Part shown: piece by piece, positions 25,576-34,928 of the stretch | How the letters are laid out: each line of letters opens with the position of its first letter | How positions within the stretch are numbered: the stretch's first letter is position 1 | Source: Paenisporosarcina sp. FSL H8-0542 | GTDB taxonomy: Bacteria; Bacillota; Bacilli; Bacillales_A; Planococcaceae | Direction: 5' to 3' | Length of the DNA stretch: 64,000 bases | Assembly (NCBI RefSeq): GCF_038632915.1 | Contig: NZ_CP152050.1 | Coordinates: 3,069,001-3,133,000, forward strand | The notes under the pieces: model-generated | What the model saw: only the letters and a program-made list of their open reading frames with translations | Databases searched by the model: none | What the model was told of the DNA's origin: nothing | Position numbers and translations under genes: made by a program

Positions 25576-26508
25576 TTATTGGAATAAATCAAAAATGCCT
25601 TTGTTTTGGTTGAACATATTTATCATCATCAAGCCTCCGATTAATACGAGCGAAGATGGCAGAACCAAAAATGTCGTAACGAGTGTTACTTTTGGTGAAG
25701 CTTTCGCCGCCTTCTCTTTAATCATCTCTTTCTTCAACTTTCGCATTTCTTCGGCTTGTTGTTTGAAAGTATCTGCAATTGGTACACCCAATCGCTCGCC
25801 TTGAATCAAGGACTTTATCAATATTTGAAACTCTTTTGAATCATTACGGACAAGTAACGTCCGATAGGCTTCCGCTCGCGGTACACCAACGTTAATTTCC
25901 TGAATGAATCGTCCGAATTCCTCTTTCACTGGTCCTTCAAAATACGGAACAATGTCACGAATTGCTTGATCCATCGCGACCCCAGCCTGCAAAGTAACGC
26001 TCATCGTATCCAGAAAATCCGGTAACTGATACGAAATTTCCTCCTGGCGATTTTTCGCTTTGGAGCGAATCCACATAATCGCACTCATATAGCCAAAAAT
26101 CGGCAACAGGATAATCATAAATTGTGAAAAGGGCAGTAGTAGAATGAGAGATATTCCGCCTGCAAAGAATCCAACAATCATTAAAAAGATTTTCAATCCT
26201 TGAAAGCGTTCAACTGTCAGTTCATAAGGATATCCGGCCTGTATCAACCACTTTTTAACTTCCTCATTTTCACTGAAAAAATTAATGCGTTGGCCCAAAT
26301 CTGCGAAATCATCAGCAAATTTGAACATCTTGGCAACCAGTTTCTCTTTACGTGTGATTTTCCGATGGAAGGTATCGTAAATAAAAAGTGATTCTTCTAC
26401 TTGTTCTTTCAATGCTTTTCGTTCACGCCAGTACACAAATAATGAGTGAAGGGCAATTCCAACAAAAATTATTGACAACAGTACAGATAAAGCAATAATT
26501 CCATCCAT
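25576..26508 (-). CDS. tadC: TadC, type II secretion F-family protein
   Basis: A 310-residue inner-membrane protein with an N-terminal TM helix, a pair of TM helices near residues 110-150, the T2SSF cytoplasmic domain (LPDFLDTMSVTLQAGVAMDQAI, then QGERLGVPIADTFKQQAEEMR) and a C-terminal TM helix. TadB and TadC form the platform that works with the ATPase. It starts 4 bp after the TadB stop, so the two are tightly linked. Length is normal. Confidence 0.9.
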   Translation of the reverse strand: MDGIIALSVLLSIIFVGIALHSLFVYWRERKALKEQVEESLFIYDTFHRKITRKEKLVAKMFKFADDFADLGQRINFFSENEEVKKWLIQAGYPYELTVERFQGLKIFLMIVGFFAGGISLILLLPFSQFMIILLPIFGYMSAIMWIRSKAKNRQEEISYQLPDFLDTMSVTLQAGVAMDQAIRDIVPYFEGPVKEEFGRFIQEINVGVPRAEAYRTLLVRNDSKEFQILIKSLIQGERLGVPIADTFKQQAEEMRKLKKEMIKEKAAKASPKVTLVTTFLVLPSSLVLIGGLMMINMFNQNKGIFDLFQ

Positions 26509-26512
26509 TTCA

Positions 26513-27439
26513 TCACACCCTTATATTAGTGATTTTACGGACAATCACGAATGTTAGAATTGTACCGGTCAAGAAGAAAGCAAATAGGATGAATCCCAGT
26601 CCGGTAAATAAGGGATCCAAAAAACCATCGATAATGTTGTTCATCATCAGTACTAGGAATATCGGAATGACCGGAACAATGTAGGAAATATAACGTTGTT
26701 CTGCAGTCATCGTTTTGATTTCCTGTTTCAATAACTTACGTTCATCCAGTGTCTGACTCATTTCATCCAGTACAGCGTACAAATTACCGCCGGCTTTCTT
26801 CTGGATAAGCATAGTAGCTGTGAACAATTGAAATTCTTTATCATCCACTCGTTTTTCCATGCTGCGTATCGCTGCACCGAAGTCTATTCCAAGAGATAAT
26901 TCATGCGCCAATCTTTTAAACTCTGATTTTGCCGGTTCTGCTATTTCTTGCGCTACAAGTTGAATTCCTTGATTTAGCGTCATACCAGATCGTGTAGCAT
27001 TAGCTAGGATACGGCAAATTTCTGGAAGCTGTTCGACCAACAATTGCTTCTTCTTATTTTTACGCACCATGAACAATACACGGCGCCCTCCCTCTACGAG
27101 TAACAGGGCAACGAACAAACTAGCAAGCATGTTCAGATTGAAAAAGTTTTGCAGACCAACAATCAATCCCATATATGAAACTATTAACGCTCCCAAAAAT
27201 TCTGATGGCGTGAAGCCAATATTTGCATCTACCAGCTTTTGTTCCAGCGCTTTTGCCGACTCGGTTTGATCGTACTTAGCTCCAATGACAACCAACACAC
27301 TTTTACGACGTTCTCCATCTCGATAAAACTGTTGGACTTGTTTACGCCACTCTCGTTTTTCTTTTCGATAGCCAAGATAGAAATAAAAACCTACGATGAA
27401 CACGAGAATGGTCAGCATCGCCAGTAAGCCTTCGGTCAT
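26513..27439 (-). CDS. tadB: TadB, type II secretion F-family protein
   Basis: A 308-residue membrane protein of the same family as TadC: N-terminal helix, two TM helices about 80-120, T2SSF domain (LPEICRILANATRSGMTLNQ, then IQKKAGGNLYAVLDEMSQTL) and two C-terminal TM helices. The start overlaps the tadA stop by four bases. It forms the inner-membrane platform of the pilus with TadC. Confidence 0.9.
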   Translation of the reverse strand: MTEGLLAMLTILVFIVGFYFYLGYRKEKREWRKQVQQFYRDGERRKSVLVVIGAKYDQTESAKALEQKLVDANIGFTPSEFLGALIVSYMGLIVGLQNFFNLNMLASLFVALLLVEGGRRVLFMVRKNKKKQLLVEQLPEICRILANATRSGMTLNQGIQLVAQEIAEPAKSEFKRLAHELSLGIDFGAAIRSMEKRVDDKEFQLFTATMLIQKKAGGNLYAVLDEMSQTLDERKLLKQEIKTMTAEQRYISYIVPVIPIFLVLMMNNIIDGFLDPLFTGLGFILFAFFLTGTILTFVIVRKITNIRV

Positions 27440-28782
27440 ACGACTACACCTCGTTTCACTGGCTCGAATAACGATTCGTCCATGTCAATTCCAAAGACAC
27501 GGATTCGATTTAAACACTGGGGAATTTCACCAGTCGGAATAAAATGTCCTTCGACCTCTCCATCCTTCGTTAAACCGGTCCTTTGAAACTTAAAGATTTC
27601 AACAATCCGATGTTTGCCATCATTTTTTTGCACTTCAGAAATCGAAACGATTTTCCGAGTTCCATCTGTCAGTCGTGTTGCCTGAATAATGATGTCTAAA
27701 GCTCCGACAATGTATTCTCGAATAATAGTAGAAGGTAAATCCATTCCTGCCATGATGACCATCGCTTCCACTCGGCGCAATGCATCGTCCGCATTATTGG
27801 CATGGACAGTTGTGATTGACCCTTCGTGCCCGGTGTTCATCGCTTGGAGCATATCAAATGCTTCGCCACTTCGAACTTCCCCGACAATGATACGGTCTGG
27901 CCTCATACGTAGCGCGTTTCGCACCAAGTTTCGGATGCTGACTTCGCCTTTTCCTTCAACGTTCGCTGGTCTGGCTTCCATTCCAACAACGTTAGGTCGG
28001 TCGAGTCGAAGCTCTGCCGAATCTTCTATCGTAATGACCCGTTCTCCGTGAGGAATGGATGTTGCGATTACATTCAACAAGGTTGTTTTACCAGATCCTG
28101 TACCGCCACTGATAAGAGTGTTCATTTTGGCTCTGACAATCCCGTCTAGAAACGTTGCCATATCTTTGCTCATGGAATTAAACTGCAGTAAATCCTCCAC
28201 TTTAAATGGTTCTGCTCGGAATTTCCGGATGGAAACCAGTGTGCCTGATAAACTGATTGGTGAAATAACTGCATTTACACGGCTGCCATCTGGCAATCTG
28301 GCATCTACCATTGGTGAGCTTTCATCGATTCGTCTGCCGAGTGGTGCAACAATTCGGTCCACAATGTGCCGAACGTGCTCATCATTCCTGAAGGCAATTT
28401 GTACTTCCTGAAGCTTTCCTTTTCTTTCCACATAAACTTCCTGATATCCATTGATCAGAATCTCCGTAATATCGGGATCATTTATGAGAGGTTCGAGCGG
28501 TCCAAAACCTACTGATTCGTCTAGAATTCTAGTAATTAACAGTTCTTTATCATGCCTTGAAATAATCACTTTCTCTTCGGACATGAAAGTAGAAACATAT
28601 TGTTCGATGCGTAAACGCATTTCTCCTGAAGACAACTGCGTTAAGGCTTCTAAGTTTGTGTCGCGCAATAAACGTGCCTTATAATGTTCGACTAATTCAT
28701 CGACGAGGTGGTTTTCATATTCGTAAGAGGTTGGCTTTTTCTGCACAAGCTTCTCTTTTCTCTTTTCAAACAGTGAGCTCAT
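27436..28782 (-). CDS. tadA: TadA/CpaF pilus assembly ATPase
   Basis: A 448-residue secretion ATPase. The N-terminal domain has DPDITEILINGYQEVYVERKG, typical of CpaF. Then come Walker A GGTGSGKTTLLN (near residue 230), Walker B and Asp/His boxes (PDRIIVGEVRSGEAFDMLQA, GHEGSITTVHAN). It powers polymerisation and probably retraction of the Flp pilus at the inner face of the membrane. The start at 28782 follows an AGGTG-type site. All catalytic motifs look intact, so the locus is probably functional. Confidence 0.95.
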   Translation of the reverse strand: MSSLFEKRKEKLVQKKPTSYEYENHLVDELVEHYKARLLRDTNLEALTQLSSGEMRLRIEQYVSTFMSEEKVIISRHDKELLITRILDESVGFGPLEPLINDPDITEILINGYQEVYVERKGKLQEVQIAFRNDEHVRHIVDRIVAPLGRRIDESSPMVDARLPDGSRVNAVISPISLSGTLVSIRKFRAEPFKVEDLLQFNSMSKDMATFLDGIVRAKMNTLISGGTGSGKTTLLNVIATSIPHGERVITIEDSAELRLDRPNVVGMEARPANVEGKGEVSIRNLVRNALRMRPDRIIVGEVRSGEAFDMLQAMNTGHEGSITTVHANNADDALRRVEAMVIMAGMDLPSTIIREYIVGALDIIIQATRLTDGTRKIVSISEVQKNDGKHRIVEIFKFQRTGLTKDGEVEGHFIPTGEIPQCLNRIRVFGIDMDESLFEPVKRGVVV

Positions 28783-28795
28783 CCCTCTTCACCTC

Positions 28796-29953
28796 CTATT
28801 GCTTTAATACATCTCGTGCAAACTTTCGAATATCTTTGGCAAATGGGATTAATTTACGCTCTTTCTGCACTTTTCTGACGGGCATGCCTTTATTGATATA
28901 GGGTTGTAACCCCTTAATGTCCCTGCGAATGGAAGCAGCAACCGGAAAACGCAGTACATTTTTCAAATCACTTTGCTGGACTTCGTTTTCTTTGGCCAGT
29001 TCATTCAGCACGATTTCCATGCGATTTGCCAATGAAATGCCGAGCCTTGTGCTCAGTGTCTCGAACTGCTTCAACGTTTTGAGTGCTGAAGTTTCAGGAG
29101 CTAATATGTAAAATACTTTGTCTGACTCTTCTAATGCTGTAACAACCTGTGTATTCATATGACTTGGCAAATCAATTAACACGTAATCAAATGAACGTCT
29201 GCATGTACGAATCAATTTGGCAATAAACTCTTCATCGATTGATTCTGCAATTTCCGCGTCACAAGGGCTAATGAGAATTTCTAGCTTGGAATCTTCCTGC
29301 GTTTCCGATACATTCCGGATATGACTTTCATTTAATTCCTCAACTACTGGCATTAAGTCGGCCAGCGAACGGTTAGATTCAATAGAAAAGACGTTTTCGA
29401 TTCCACCGTACTGAGTGTTCAAATCGATCAAAATCACTTCCGCCGTTGACTCAAGCTTTAAAGTTTGAGCAACTGAAGAAGCAATTAATGTACGGCCACT
29501 TCCACCTTTTCCACTATAGAAAGAAAAAATCTTCCCCCGATTCCTCCCATAGGTTACAGCTGCTTCTTCCATCGAATTCTTCTTAATTTCATAGTTTTTT
29601 ACGATAGTTGGGAATCGGCTGGCAAATAAACTGGCTTCATCAGGGAATACGAAGAACTCATCCGCTCCTGAACGAATGATTGAACGGAGCAATGAAAAGT
29701 CAGATTCATTGGCAACAAACAATAGCAGACATGCCGGGTTAACCATTCGAATCGATTGAACCAATTCCACAGAAGCTTCTGTTTCAAATTGAGAAACAAT
29801 CACAATATCTCGTGTTTCCCGATTCATTTCACGAATGGCTTCTGGATAATTAACCGTAGTTACGCTTTTTGAAAAACTTTCAGCAATTATTTTTAGTTGC
29901 GCCGTGCTTTGCTCCCCTTCACTAACAATCAAAATATTTATATGTGATTCCAT
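28796..29953 (-). CDS. CpaE/TadZ-like localisation ATPase
   Basis: A 385-residue protein with an atypical receiver-like N-terminal domain (residues 1-120; no clear phospho-acceptor pattern) and a C-terminal MinD/ParA-type ATPase domain. The deviant Walker A is GKGGSGRTLIASSVAQ, with Arg where MinD has Lys. VILIDLNTQYGG is the A-prime motif. CpaE/TadZ proteins place the Tad machinery at the pole. It lies 13 bp upstream of tadA on one transcript. Confidence 0.88.
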   Translation of the reverse strand: MESHINILIVSEGEQSTAQLKIIAESFSKSVTTVNYPEAIREMNRETRDIVIVSQFETEASVELVQSIRMVNPACLLLFVANESDFSLLRSIIRSGADEFFVFPDEASLFASRFPTIVKNYEIKKNSMEEAAVTYGRNRGKIFSFYSGKGGSGRTLIASSVAQTLKLESTAEVILIDLNTQYGGIENVFSIESNRSLADLMPVVEELNESHIRNVSETQEDSKLEILISPCDAEIAESIDEEFIAKLIRTCRRSFDYVLIDLPSHMNTQVVTALEESDKVFYILAPETSALKTLKQFETLSTRLGISLANRMEIVLNELAKENEVQQSDLKNVLRFPVAASIRRDIKGLQPYINKGMPVRKVQKERKLIPFAKDIRKFARDVLKQ

Positions 29954-29976
29954 CTTGTCAGCCTCTCTTCTTTACC

Positions 29977-30771
29977 TTACTGTCCGCTGCCTGAAGTCGT
30001 TCCTGCTGCTTTCGGTGTTTCTTTTTTTGTATTATCTTTTGGTTGTGTAGGTGCAGGCTTCGTTGCTGGTGGAGTTGCTGGTTTAGCTTCCGACTTTGGC
30101 TGTGCGGCTGCATCCTCCTGCGTTGCTTGTTCTTCAGTTTCTTCTAGAGGCAGGCTATTTTGACCAACATTAGCTTTTAATATTCGAATATGATCAGCAT
30201 AATTTTGCATATGTATTAGTTTAGGTGCTTGTTCAGCCGTCACTTCGACTGCAATCCCTCTCATGCCTTCTTTATCACCTAACGCCCATCTTACTACCAC
30301 ATCTTTCATGAACATGGTCGTTTTGCGATCGCCATTATTATCAGTCGATACAACAATATCTACTCGATCTAGACTTTCGATTACTTGGTCAAATTGAATT
30401 TTTTCTGAGCTATTTAAGCTGACCAACCTATTATTTTCATTTTGTAGTGTTGTAGCTGGTTTGATCATGCTTTTGGTGATGATATCCCCTTCCTTGAGAG
30501 GCAGGACGGAAACTTGGTACTGCAGTTCTTCGAACGATGTGATATGAGAATCTTTAACTACAAACTTATTTGGAATTTCCATAACGGTTACTTGGTCTTC
30601 CTGAATTACTTCTCGAGAAAGAATCTCTCCATTAGCCACATAAATTTTTGTCATTGCTCCTAATTCGGAATTTAAGTCTTTAACTTTCTGAAGGACCATA
30701 TACCCAGTGGCGGCCGCTAAAATAAAGGCCAAAATAAAGAATACAGCCGCACGCCTTTTTGCCTCTAACAT
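29977..30771 (-). CDS. CpaB/RcpC-like Tad protein with SAF domain
   Basis: A 264-residue protein. One N-terminal TM helix (about 8-28) is followed by an SAF-type domain (VANGEILSREVIQEDQVTVM, then LPLKEGDIITKSMIKP), a further beta-rich region, and a Pro/Ala/Lys-rich disordered tail from about residue 205. CpaB/RcpC proteins stabilise the pilus path across the envelope; in Gram-positive bacteria the tail may reach into peptidoglycan. First gene of the Tad operon. The ATG has an AGAGGGA site. Confidence 0.85.
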   Translation of the reverse strand: MLEAKRRAAVFFILAFILAAATGYMVLQKVKDLNSELGAMTKIYVANGEILSREVIQEDQVTVMEIPNKFVVKDSHITSFEELQYQVSVLPLKEGDIITKSMIKPATTLQNENNRLVSLNSSEKIQFDQVIESLDRVDIVVSTDNNGDRKTTMFMKDVVVRWALGDKEGMRGIAVEVTAEQAPKLIHMQNYADHIRILKANVGQNSLPLEETEEQATQEDAAAQPKSEAKPATPPATKPAPTQPKDNTKKETPKAAGTTSGSGQ

Positions 30772-31175
30772 TCATTAATCCCTCTTTTCAAAATGGTTTC
30801 TTTTTTACTTATTTAGGTATAATCCTTCAATGAATACCTCTAAGGTCATATATTATTTACCACTTCCTTACCTCTAATGTCAAAGTTGGATAATATTCCC
30901 AACACACTTTTCGTAGTTCCCTTGTACCATGTATATAAACCTATTTCACGATATTTATTTTTACCTAATCACCAAAACGTTGATATAATGCGATTCGTTA
31001 AATTTGTTATAATTTTATATCACAACTATTTCACCTTTAATAAACCTTTTTTTTACAATTATAGGGTATAATGAATCTTTATTTTTTCCATGTAATCCCA
31101 ATAACCTCGACTTCAAGATACTTAAAATCAAGTGTTTTGAATGTATTCCTTCTATATAATAAGTGCGTTATTTTT
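30772..31175. other. AT-rich intergenic stretch before the Tad operon
   Basis: About 400 bp without a supported gene. The left part holds the Tad promoter candidate. The rest is AT-rich; a TATAAT at 31067 on the plus strand has no convincing -35 and no gene behind it. I see no conserved motif or repeat. Confidence 0.6.
30854..30883 (-). promoter_or_regulatory. Candidate sigma-A promoter of the Tad operon
   Basis: On the minus strand, TTGACA (30878-30883) and TAAATA (30854-30859) are 18 bp apart. Transcription would start near 30847, about 75 nt before cpaB. The -35 is perfect, the -10 weak. Confidence 0.55.
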
Positions 31176-31225
31176 CCCAATAGAAAAACCGCTTCATTTC
31201 TCCATTTGGAGAGAATGTAGCGGTT
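31176..31225 (-). terminator. Terminator of the metY-metX-hom operon
   Basis: AACCGCTTCATTTCTCC (31187-31203) pairs, with small mismatches, with GGAGAGAATGTAGCGGTT (31208-31225); the minus strand continues TTTTTCTATT. Confidence 0.9.
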
Positions 31226-31233
31226 CGATTTTC

Positions 31234-32220
31234 TTATATGGTAACTAAAATTTGAGTCCGTTTGCCGATAATTTCTGCATAATCTTTCACCATGGCACTT
31301 GCAGTCGGTAATTTACCTGCTCCCGGGCCCACTAAAGTTAAAGTTCCCATGTAATCCGTTTCAAGTGCAATTGCGTTATTTACTCCCTCAATTGCATACA
31401 AAGGATGCTCTGGACCTACCAATCTTGGACCAACACTTGCATGTAAGGACCCATCTACCTTTTCGACAATTTCTGCCACATGTCTGAAACGCAAACCCTC
31501 CCTTGCAGCCCCCAGTACTTGTTCAAGAGTGATATCTCCTATTCCTTCAATCGATACATCATCCCACTTTGGTTGTTTACCGAATGCTAAATTACTCAAT
31601 ATCATAAGCTTTCGAAATGCGTCTTGACCTGAAATGTCATTGAAAGGATCTGCCTCTGCGTACCCCAGTAACTTTGCTTCCTCCAAAGCATCCTGAAAAC
31701 TGCTTTCTTGCACCCTCATTTGAGTTAAGATGTAATTTGATGTTCCATTTAATATCCCTTGAATTCTTTGAACCTGATTTACTAGAAGAATATTTTTCAA
31801 AGTTGAAATTATGGGAACACCGCCAGCTGTAGTTGCTTCATATCCCACATGGACACCTTGCCTATTTGCAAGTTCCTGTAACTCCAAGCCATGCTTTGAG
31901 AACATGACTTTATTAGCCGTAATGACATGACAACCTTTTTGAATGGCCTTACATAAATAATCGTAAGCAGGGTCTTCTCCCACAATGGCTTCAAAAACAA
32001 TTTGAAGATCTGGGATAGCTTCAATTTCATCAAAGTTGTCAGTGAACAATACATCTGGAGCTGCCATGCGGCTTTTTGTCTTATCCCTTATCAGAATTGC
32101 TTTGATGTCTATATCTAATCCAAGTGATTCTTTTAATTGATCCTTTTTCTCATTAAGTATTTGGTAAATACCTTGACCAACTGTGCCAAAACCTAAGATT
32201 GCTGCTTGAATCGTCGCCAT
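31234..32220 (-). CDS. hom: Homoserine dehydrogenase without ACT domain
   Basis: Makes homoserine from aspartate semialdehyde with NAD(P)H. The Rossmann motif is GFGTVGQGIY. The catalytic block includes GGVPIISTLKNIL, NGTSNYILTQM and GYAEADPFNDISGQDAFRKL. The protein is 328 residues and stops after the catalytic domain (PTASAMVKDYAEIIG), so the C-terminal ACT domain that usually mediates threonine feedback is absent. The ATG at 32220 (GGGGGT site) is chosen over a longer frame from 32259. It overlaps metX by 28 bp and is third in an S-box controlled operon, so it likely supplies homoserine for methionine. A second, feedback-controlled enzyme elsewhere is probable. Confidence 0.92.
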   Translation of the reverse strand: MATIQAAILGFGTVGQGIYQILNEKKDQLKESLGLDIDIKAILIRDKTKSRMAAPDVLFTDNFDEIEAIPDLQIVFEAIVGEDPAYDYLCKAIQKGCHVITANKVMFSKHGLELQELANRQGVHVGYEATTAGGVPIISTLKNILLVNQVQRIQGILNGTSNYILTQMRVQESSFQDALEEAKLLGYAEADPFNDISGQDAFRKLMILSNLAFGKQPKWDDVSIEGIGDITLEQVLGAAREGLRFRHVAEIVEKVDGSLHASVGPRLVGPEHPLYAIEGVNNAIALETDYMGTLTLVGPGAGKLPTASAMVKDYAEIIGKRTQILVTI

Positions 32221-33248
32221 GACTTTACCCCCAAGTGAACAGATAATATATCTCCCCATGTCTCAAATTCAGTCAGAAAGCCATCATGACCGAATCGTGT
32301 GTTGACCATACAGAAATGATGATCAGGAACGAGATGCGCAAAAGAGCAAATGTCCTCAGGTGGATATAGTAAATCATATGTGAATGCTATGGTAATCACT
32401 TTTGCTTCAAATTGCTTTGCCGCAATTTCTATACCCCCTCTATCCCTTCCGATATCATGGGTATTCATTGCTCTTAACAAGGTAAGGTAGCTATTCGCAT
32501 CAAAACGGTTAGCCAGTTTTACCCCTTGATATTTCATATAGGATTCGATTTCGAACAATCCATCGCTTCTGGTCTTTCTGGCAAAACGGTTCTTATGTAA
32601 TTGTTCACTACGATAAGTAACCAGCCCCGCCATTCGAGCCGTTTCAAACCCCTTGATATCCGAGGAACAGGTATAGTTTCCATTGAGATAATTCGCATCC
32701 GTCTCAATTGCATGGATTCCAATGTAGTTAAAAGCAATACCTGTGTCACTTAGATAAGGGGTAACTGCTAAAGGAATAAGAATATCCATATCTTTTGGAT
32801 AAAGTAATCCCCACTCCAGAACACGCATGCCACCAAGTGACCCACCAACTACCGCATGAAGCCGATTAATACCCAAAGCCTGTAATGCCTTTTTTTCCGC
32901 ATGAACCATATCGCGAATTGTAATTGTCGGAAAGGATGATCGATATGGATTGCCTGTAGAGGGATTGATGGTCAACGGCCCCGTCGTACCCGAGCATCCT
33001 CCAAGGACATTCAGTGTAATAACTCGAAAAGAGTCGGTATCAATATTCTTTCCCGGTCCAATTAACCCGCTCCACCAGCCCGGTGATTCCTTTGATCCAA
33101 CGGCATATTGATTGCCAGTTAACGCATGACAAACCAAAACAACTGGTGCTTCTGAAGGACCAAGAGTTTCATATGAAAGTTCAACATGCTCAAGCCATTC
33201 TCCAGACTCTAGTTGAAAATTCCCGATTGTCACACTTCCTGTTGCCAT
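32193..33248 (-). CDS. metX: Homoserine O-acetyltransferase
   Basis: Transfers acetyl from acetyl-CoA to homoserine, the first committed step of methionine synthesis here. The 351-residue alpha/beta-hydrolase has HALTGNQYAVG near the N-terminus, the nucleophile Ser in VVGGSLGGMRVLEWG, LGGCSGTTGP, and the acid/His late in the chain (FTYDLLYPPED, RFGHDGFLTEF). The ATG at 33248 follows GGAGGTG by six bases, better than the frame start at 33263. It lies 16 bp after metY. MetX and MetY together give the direct sulfhydrylation route. Confidence 0.95.
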   Translation of the reverse strand: MATGSVTIGNFQLESGEWLEHVELSYETLGPSEAPVVLVCHALTGNQYAVGSKESPGWWSGLIGPGKNIDTDSFRVITLNVLGGCSGTTGPLTINPSTGNPYRSSFPTITIRDMVHAEKKALQALGINRLHAVVGGSLGGMRVLEWGLLYPKDMDILIPLAVTPYLSDTGIAFNYIGIHAIETDANYLNGNYTCSSDIKGFETARMAGLVTYRSEQLHKNRFARKTRSDGLFEIESYMKYQGVKLANRFDANSYLTLLRAMNTHDIGRDRGGIEIAAKQFEAKVITIAFTYDLLYPPEDICSFAHLVPDHHFCMVNTRFGHDGFLTEFETWGDILSVHLGVKSWRRFKQQS

Positions 33249-33264
33249 TAAATTCACCTCCACA

Positions 33265-34554
33265 TTAAACCGTTACGACGGTGGCATGTTCTATTGCTTT
33301 CCCCAAATCGGCTACCAGGTCTTTCACAGATTCCAATCCTACTGATAGACGAATCAACTCTTCCGTTACACCCGATTGCTTCAACTCTTCACTGCTTAAC
33401 TGTTGATGGGTTGTTGAAGCAGGATGGATAATGAGCGATTTTGCATCCCCTACATTAGCCACATGCGACCAGATTTGGACATGGTCGATAAGTTTTCGTC
33501 CTGCTTTCCGACCTCCTTTAATGCCAAAATTCACAATCGAGCCGTATCCATTCTTTAAGTACTTGTTTGCCAATTGATGAGATGGATGAGATTCGAAACC
33601 ATTGAAACTTACCCATTCTACTGCCGGATGATTTGCTAAGTATTGTGCGACTGCAATTGCATTTTCATTATGTTTCGGTACGCGGAGATGCAATGTTTCA
33701 AGACCTTGCAAAAAAGCGAATGCATTATCCGGGCTTAGGCATGGACCGAAGTCACGCAGTAGCTGGACCCGCAGTTTAATCGCGAAAGCCACTTGGGGGA
33801 CATCAATCCCGTAACGAAGGCCATGGTAGCTCGTATCCGGTTCCGTAAAGCCAGGAAACTTCTCGCTGTTCCAATCAAACTTACCTGCATCCACAACGAC
33901 ACCGCCGATTGACGTACCGTGTCCCCCAATCCATTTCGTAGCTGAATGAACGACTACATCCGCACCGAATTCGATAGGGTTGCTTCCGTATGGCGTTGCA
34001 AACGTATTATCGATAATCAACGGAATTCCGTTCTCGTGTGCAATGTCAGCTACAGCTTCTACGTCCAAAACATGAAGGCTTGGGTTTCCGATGATTTCCC
34101 CGAAAATGGCTTTCGTTTTATCGGTAATGGCCCCGCGGAAATTCTCAGGATCGGTGGAATCTACAAACTTCACCGTGATTCCATACCGTGGAAGTGTATT
34201 GGCAAATAGATTGTAGGTCCCACCATACAAATTGCCAGCAGCGACGATTTCATCACCGGCTCCTGCTACATTCAGAATGGAGAAGGCTATCGCAGCCATG
34301 CCACTCGATAGGGCTACCGCTGCTGTGCCACCTTCCAATAACGCGATTCGCTGTTCAAATACGTCCACAGTCGGGTTGCCGATGCGTGAATAAATGTGTC
34401 CAGTTTCCTGCAAGGCGAATAAGTTTTGGGCATGTTCCGTATCTCTGAAAACAAAAGAAGTTGTTTTGTGGATTGGCACTGCACGGGAACCCGTGATTGG
34501 GTCCGGCTGCTGACCTCCGTGTAAAAGTAGAGTTTCCGGTTGAAGATTTGTCAT
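33265..34554 (-). CDS. metY: O-acetylhomoserine sulfhydrylase
   Basis: A 429-residue PLP enzyme of the Cys/Met metabolism family that makes homocysteine from O-acetylhomoserine and sulfide. Signatures: SRIGNPTVDVFEQRIALLEG, LSSGMAAIAF, the PLP lysine in VVHSATKWIGGHGTSIGG, and SHVANVGDAKSLIIHP late in the chain. Length is typical of MetY rather than of the shorter cystathionine enzymes. First gene of the operon, directly behind the S-box riboswitch. Confidence 0.95.
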   Translation of the reverse strand: MTNLQPETLLLHGGQQPDPITGSRAVPIHKTTSFVFRDTEHAQNLFALQETGHIYSRIGNPTVDVFEQRIALLEGGTAAVALSSGMAAIAFSILNVAGAGDEIVAAGNLYGGTYNLFANTLPRYGITVKFVDSTDPENFRGAITDKTKAIFGEIIGNPSLHVLDVEAVADIAHENGIPLIIDNTFATPYGSNPIEFGADVVVHSATKWIGGHGTSIGGVVVDAGKFDWNSEKFPGFTEPDTSYHGLRYGIDVPQVAFAIKLRVQLLRDFGPCLSPDNAFAFLQGLETLHLRVPKHNENAIAVAQYLANHPAVEWVSFNGFESHPSHQLANKYLKNGYGSIVNFGIKGGRKAGRKLIDHVQIWSHVANVGDAKSLIIHPASTTHQQLSSEELKQSGVTEELIRLSVGLESVKDLVADLGKAIEHATVVTV

Positions 34555-34616
34555 TGTTTTCCCTCCTGGATTGTGTTTTAGATGGAAGTGTGGAGGCGAA
34601 AGAGGAGTTTTATGAA

Positions 34617-34653
34617 CAGAAAAAAGCCCCGTCTTCGCTTAAGAAGAGGGGCT
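34617..34653 (-). terminator. S-box expression-platform terminator
   Basis: On the minus strand AGCCCCTCTTC pairs with GAAGACGGGGCT and is followed by TTTTTT. It lies between the SAM aptamer and metY and is the OFF structure of the riboswitch. Confidence 0.93.
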
Positions 34654-34671
34654 CACAAGTGCGTGATCCTC

Positions 34672-34789
34672 CTCTTATCTTTCAGATCTCCACTAAAGAA
34701 ATCTGTAGGAATTAGCACCTTTGCAAGTTAATCACTTGCCGGTTGCCGGGCATCGCAGGGCCTAGTCCCTCCGCCACTCTAGATAAGAG
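34672..34789 (-). ncRNA. SAM-I (S-box) riboswitch aptamer
   Basis: Reading the minus strand: CTCTTATC (P1 5' strand), AGAGTGGCGGAGGGACTAGG, CCCTGCGATGCCCGGCAACC, GGTGCTAATTCCTACAG, and GATAAGAG (P1 3' strand). These are the conserved S-box segments in order. SAM binding would favour the terminator at 34617-34653 and shut off metY-metX-hom. Confidence 0.97.
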
Positions 34790-34819
34790 TATTTGATTTA
34801 GTTTTCCATCTTGAGAATC

Positions 34820-34849
34820 AGTATATGTTTAATATCCATAAATAGTCAA
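34820..34849 (-). promoter_or_regulatory. Sigma-A promoter of the S-box operon
   Basis: On the minus strand TTGACT (34844-34849) and TATACT (34820-34825) are 18 bp apart. The start would fall about 25 nt before the aptamer. Confidence 0.75.
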
Positions 34850-34928
34850 GAATTATTTATATAATTTTTTGAAACTTCTGCCAACACTCAAACGTTTAAA
34901 GAGTTAGTGAAAAAAAGGGGTTGGGAAT

